From Terrabacter aerolatus (lineage in GTDB: Bacteria > Actinomycetota > Actinomycetes > Actinomycetales > Dermatophilaceae): DNA of 64,000 nt. Positions 62,340 to 64,000 of the stretch are shown piece after piece. The notes below the pieces were generated by a model. That model ran no database searches. It saw nothing but the letters and a program-made list of their open reading frames with translations, and had not been told where the DNA came from. Position numbers and translations under genes: made by a program. Numbering within the stretch: the stretch's first letter is position 1; every line of letters starts with the position of its first letter. The stretch is taken from positions 124,001 through 188,000 of the forward strand of contig NZ_BJYX01000001.1 in NCBI RefSeq assembly GCF_007991735.1. Reading direction: 5' to 3'.

Positions 62340-63335
62340 TCAGTACGCGAGCGCGCGGTCGACGCCGTCGAGGATGCGGTCGAGGTCGGGGAGGAACTCC
62401 TCCTCCATCCGACTCGGCGGATACGGGATGTTGGCGCCGCCCACGCGGATGACCGGCGCCTCGAGCTCGTAGAAGCACTGCTCGGTGACCTGCGCGGAGA
62501 TCTCCGACGCCATGCCGAGGAAGCTGCTCGCCTCGTGGACGACGACGAGCCGGCCGGTCTTGCGCACCGACGCGACGATGGTGTCGATGGGCAGCGGCGA
62601 GAGCGAGCGGAGGTCGATGACCTCGATGCTCGTGCCCTCCGCCTCGGCGGCGGCGGCCGACTCGAGCATCGTCTTGACGACGGGCCCGTAGCCGACGAGC
62701 GTGACGTCGGTGCCCTGACGGATCACGTTGGCCTCGAAGAGCCCCCGCGGCGACGACGACGCGGCCGTGTCGTACTCGGCGCGGTCGTGGTAGCGACGCT
62801 TGGGCTCGAAGAAGATCACCGGGTCGTCGCACGCGACGGCCTGCTGGATCATCCAGTGAGCGTCCTCGGGGTTGCTGCACGCGACGACGCGCAGGCCCGC
62901 GGTGTGGGCGAAGTAGGCCTCGGGGCTCTCGGAGTGGTGCTCCGGGCTGCCGATGCCACCGCCGAACGGGATGCGGATGACCATCGGGATCTTGACGGCG
63001 CCGAGAGCACGAGCGTGCATCTTGGCGACCTGGCTGACGATCTGGTCGAAGGCCGGATAGACGAACCCGTCGAACTGGATCTCGCAGACGGGGCGGTAGC
63101 CGCGCAGCGCCATGCCGACCGCCGTACCGACGATGCCGGACTCGGCGAGCGGGCTGTCGATGACGCGGTCCTCGCCGAAGTCCTTCTGGAGGCCCTCGGT
63201 GATGCGGAAGACGCCACCGAGCTTGCCGATGTCCTCACCGATGAGCACGACCTTCGGGTCGGCCTCCATGGCCTTGCGCAGGCCGTTGGTGATGCTCTTG
63301 CCGAGGGTGACCTTCTCGAGCTGCTGACCGGCCAT
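62340..63335 (-). CDS. 2-oxoacid dehydrogenase E1 beta subunit
   Basis: A 331-residue transketolase-like beta subunit. Typical stretches are VVLIGEDIGKLGGVFRITEG, DSPLAESGIVGTAVGMALRG and IPFGGGIGSPEHHSESPEAY. It forms a heterotetramer with the alpha subunit, jointly binding thiamine diphosphate. The ATG at 63335 overlaps the alpha stop by one base, and 15 bases separate it from the E2 gene. The branched-chain and pyruvate types cannot be told apart by inspection. Confidence 0.92.
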   Translation of the reverse strand: MAGQQLEKVTLGKSITNGLRKAMEADPKVVLIGEDIGKLGGVFRITEGLQKDFGEDRVIDSPLAESGIVGTAVGMALRGYRPVCEIQFDGFVYPAFDQIVSQVAKMHARALGAVKIPMVIRIPFGGGIGSPEHHSESPEAYFAHTAGLRVVACSNPEDAHWMIQQAVACDDPVIFFEPKRRYHDRAEYDTAASSSPRGLFEANVIRQGTDVTLVGYGPVVKTMLESAAAAEAEGTSIEVIDLRSLSPLPIDTIVASVRKTGRLVVVHEASSFLGMASEISAQVTEQCFYELEAPVIRVGGANIPYPPSRMEEEFLPDLDRILDGVDRALAY

Positions 63336-64000
63336 CAGTTCGCCTCCTCGAAGCTCGCCTTGTAGGCGAGGTAGGCGGCACGCTCCGCCTCCATGACGGG
63401 GTGGTCCTCGGCGTAGACGTGGTCCCACATCGTCTCGCCGGGCATCGTCGCCATCGTGACGCAGCCCTCGCGCAGCTCGGCCGCGAACTGGTCGGCCTCC
63501 TCGTCGATCTGCGTGAAGAAGGCCTCGTCGGCCATCCCCTCATGGGCGAGGAGCGTCTTGAGGCGCAGGATCGGGTCGCGGAACTTCCACTCCTCGACCT
63601 CGGCCGAGACGCGGTACTTCGTCGGGTCGTCAGCGGTCGTGTGCGCACCCATGCGGTAGGTGTAGGCCTCGATGAGCAGCGGGCCGTTGCCGTTGCGCGC
63701 CTCGTCCAGGCAGTGCTGCGTCACGGCATACGTCGCAAGGATGTCGTTGCCGTCGACGCGGACACCCGGGAAGCCGAAGCCGCGGGCACGCTGGAAGAGC
63801 GGGATGCGGGTCTGCTTCTCGACGGGCTCGGAGATGGCCCACTGGTTGTTCTGGCAGAAGAAGACGACGGGCGCGTCGAAGCTCGCCGCGTAGACAAAGG
63901 CCTCGTTGACGTCGCCCTGCGAGGAGGCGCCGTCACCGAAGTAGCAGATGACCGCGGTGTCGCGGTCGGGGTCGCCGGTGCCGACGTTGCCGTCCATGCG
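63335..64000 (-). CDS. 2-oxoacid dehydrogenase E1 alpha subunit (5' part outside the window)
   Basis: The C-terminal 221 residues of E1 alpha; the gene starts beyond the right edge. The thiamine-diphosphate motif is present as CYFGDGASSQGDVNEAF followed by FFCQNNQWAISEPV, and the phosphorylation-loop-like region reads EAYTYRMGAHTTADDPTKYR. It leads the E1alpha-E1beta-E2 operon, with a one-base overlap to the beta gene. Truncation is by the window edge, not by mutation. Confidence 0.93.
   Translation of the reverse strand, partial: RMDGNVGTGDPDRDTAVICYFGDGASSQGDVNEAFVYAASFDAPVVFFCQNNQWAISEPVEKQTRIPLFQRARGFGFPGVRVDGNDILATYAVTQHCLDEARNGNGPLLIEAYTYRMGAHTTADDPTKYRVSAEVEEWKFRDPILRLKTLLAHEGMADEAFFTQIDEEADQFAAELREGCVTMATMPGETMWDHVYAEDHPVMEAERAAYLAYKASFEEAN

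Overview
The window is one strand-dense stretch of a very GC-rich (roughly 70% or more) actinobacterial chromosome. Short or overlapping gene junctions, many GTG starts, a mycothiol-dependent isomerase family protein, a SigB/F/G-type sigma factor, a GAF-ANTAR regulator and DUF6458/DUF6767 proteins all point to Actinobacteria. A Micrococcales member close to Intrasporangiaceae/Dermatophilaceae is my best guess, but this is inference, not proof. I see no rRNA, CRISPR array, insertion sequence or phage.

Positions 695-29843 hold an almost complete flagellar locus. On the minus strand, reading from high to low coordinates, it runs fliC, then fliD-fliS-(fliT-like), then flgB-flgC-fliE-fliF-fliG-fliH-fliI-fliJ-(peptidoglycan hydrolase)-fliK-flgD-flgE-flbD-motA-motB-fliM-fliN-fliO-fliP-fliQ-fliR-flhB-flhA-(flhF-like)-csrA-sigma factor. 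The plus-strand arm is flgN-flgK-flgL-fliW. Most junctions overlap as ATGA or GTGA, which indicates translational coupling. Five promoters share one architecture, (G/C)CTWAY(G/C)-N14-GCCGAYA, the signature of a FliA-type sigma factor. They precede fliC, flgB, flbD, fliM and flgN, so early and late genes seem to answer to the same sigma factor, which the locus itself encodes. CsrA, FliW and a fliC leader with two GGA motifs suggest the CsrA-FliW-flagellin feedback loop. I find no fliL, flgF, flgG, flgM, flhG or chemotaxis genes in the window.

Downstream of fliW lies a tRNA-Gly (anticodon TCC) with a normal cloverleaf but an abnormal D-loop and T-loop, followed by a strong terminator. From 30.2 kb the window is housekeeping and accessory metabolism: a large acyl-CoA dehydrogenase, a double GNAT protein, an acyltransferase, small membrane proteins, a thioredoxin-NHL protein with a nitrilase, a CopD-CtaG fusion, a mycothiol-type isomerase and a stress sigma factor. 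After these come a GAF-ANTAR protein, two regulator/DHA2-exporter pairs (MarR and TetR), a third MFS protein, a three-gene acyl-CoA dehydrogenase/enoyl-CoA hydratase operon, an Nramp metal transporter, an uncharacterised 487-residue protein, a DksA-like protein, an SDR, a LysR/YeiH divergent pair, and a 2-oxoacid dehydrogenase E2-E1beta-E1alpha operon cut by the right edge.

Three genome-scale patterns run through the window: the octamer GTATGCCG (29 copies found by eye), a family of nested CGARAGGCCA inverted repeats at gene 3' ends, and in-frame 9-bp minisatellites in several flagellar genes.
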